Below, one piece after another: positions 63,619 through 64,000 of a stretch of 64,000 nucleotides of DNA. This DNA is from Flavobacteriaceae bacterium PS02337 (GTDB lineage Bacteria > Bacteroidota > Bacteroidia > Flavobacteriales > Flavobacteriaceae). Where the stretch lies: assembly GCA_029959285.1 (NCBI GenBank), contig JASCOE010000001.1, positions 806,001 to 870,000 of the forward strand, in the 5' to 3' direction. The position numbers and the translations under genes were made by a program. Position 1 is the first letter of the stretch, and the number at the start of each line of letters is the position of its first letter. The notes beneath the pieces are model-generated. The model saw only the letters and a program-made list of their open reading frames with translations. It ran no database searches and had not been told where the DNA came from.

Positions 63619-63966
63619 ATGAATATTTTTGTTGGAAGCCTTCCATTCAGTATTGAGGAAGCAGATTTAAGAGAGTCTTTTGAGGCTTATGGAGCAGTTG
63701 ACTCTGTTAAAATTATTACTGATAAATTTACTGGAAGAAGTAAAGGATTTGGTTTTGTTGAAATGCCAAATGATAGCGAAGCACAGAAAGCTATCGACGA
63801 ATTGAACGGAGCTGTTGTTGCAGGACGTACAATCGTTGTTAACAAATCTGAGCCAAAACCAGAAGGCGAAAGAAGAAGTTTTAATAACAACCGTGGAGGA
63901 GATTCTCGCGGAGGTTACGGAAACAACCGTGGTGGAAATGACCGTGGAAACAGAGGAGGATATTAA
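63619..63966 (+). CDS. RRM-type RNA-binding protein with Gly/Arg-rich tail
   Basis: The 115-residue protein has one RNA recognition motif, RNP2 NIFVGSLPF at the N-terminus and RNP1 RSKGFGFVEM (about residues 40-49). A disordered tail rich in RGG, NRGG and GY follows (about 85-115). Such small RRM-RGG proteins are abundant in Bacteroidota and are thought to act in RNA regulation or structure. The partner RNAs are unknown. The gene is complete and monocistronic within the window. Confidence 0.94.
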   Translation: MNIFVGSLPFSIEEADLRESFEAYGAVDSVKIITDKFTGRSKGFGFVEMPNDSEAQKAIDELNGAVVAGRTIVVNKSEPKPEGERRSFNNNRGGDSRGGYGNNRGGNDRGNRGGY

Positions 63967-64000
63967 TATTTTTTTTCTACAATATAAAAGGGATCAACGA

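Overview
The window looks like a chromosomal segment of a Flavobacterium-type bacterium (Bacteroidota, Flavobacteriaceae). The evidence is the AT-rich composition, the many TAnnTTTG (-7) promoter elements, sometimes paired with a TTTG (-33) element 19 bp upstream, separate nuoC and nuoD genes, a TonB receptor with an N-terminal carboxypeptidase-like domain, a membrane-anchored TPR/AraC regulator and many dispersed intergenic palindromes. No IS element, prophage, CRISPR array or rRNA was seen. One tRNA-Ser(GGA) is present.

Layout: 1-3112 is the head of a complex I operon (nuoA-B-C-D and the first codons of nuoE, minus strand). 3355-7315 holds a cold-shock protein, aspS, a TlpA-like thioredoxin and a YwqK-like repeat protein. 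7365-13385 is a probable ferri-siderophore locus: TonB receptor, two small membrane proteins (DUF3325 and DUF3649) and two PepSY membrane proteins. 13602-17693 is sucA-sucB. 19432-20406 is a prenyl diphosphate synthase. 20674-27713 is a YceI gene plus a TetR-TolC-adaptor-RND efflux operon, with GGAAACT/AGTTTCC operator candidates at both promoters. A Tet-like MFS gene follows.

29242-39168 is a surface/regulatory island. It holds a retropepsin-like protease overlapping a TPR-CHAT protease with an intact His/Cys dyad, a PKD protein, a lipoprotein, then a divergent ECF sigma factor with a TPR-membrane partner, and an S41 protease. 39391-44759 contains TatD, an acyltransferase, an asparaginase and a divergent MFS/LysR pair. 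Beyond the tRNA are small unknown genes and a SpeD-like protein that lacks key catalytic residues (46197). 46573-49456 holds an SGNH hydrolase, a DUF3050 protein and an acyl-CoA dehydrogenase.

The most distinctive region is 49622-60847, a double-glycine-leader peptide locus. A membrane-anchored TPR-AraC regulator converges on six tandem, nearly identical 45-47 codon peptide genes (about 198 bp period, minus strand). The leader ends in RGG and the Cys-free core ends in NNPIKNGGGGNG. A 584-bp gap separates these from a plus-strand cluster: a C39-like/VKOR/thioredoxin fusion, three short Cys-containing leader peptides, a C39 peptidase-ABC exporter, an HlyD-type adaptor and an S41 protease. All nine leaders share Q-7, K-6 and a hydrophobic -4 and -12 relative to the cleavage site, so one exporter could process them all. 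My reading is a peptide production, oxidative folding and export system whose Cys-free sextet has no obvious known class. The function (bacteriocin, signal or other) is not shown by the sequence.

60896-63966 returns to housekeeping genes: a tRNA methyltransferase, rimM, rpsP, a DUF6252 lipoprotein and an RRM RNA-binding protein.
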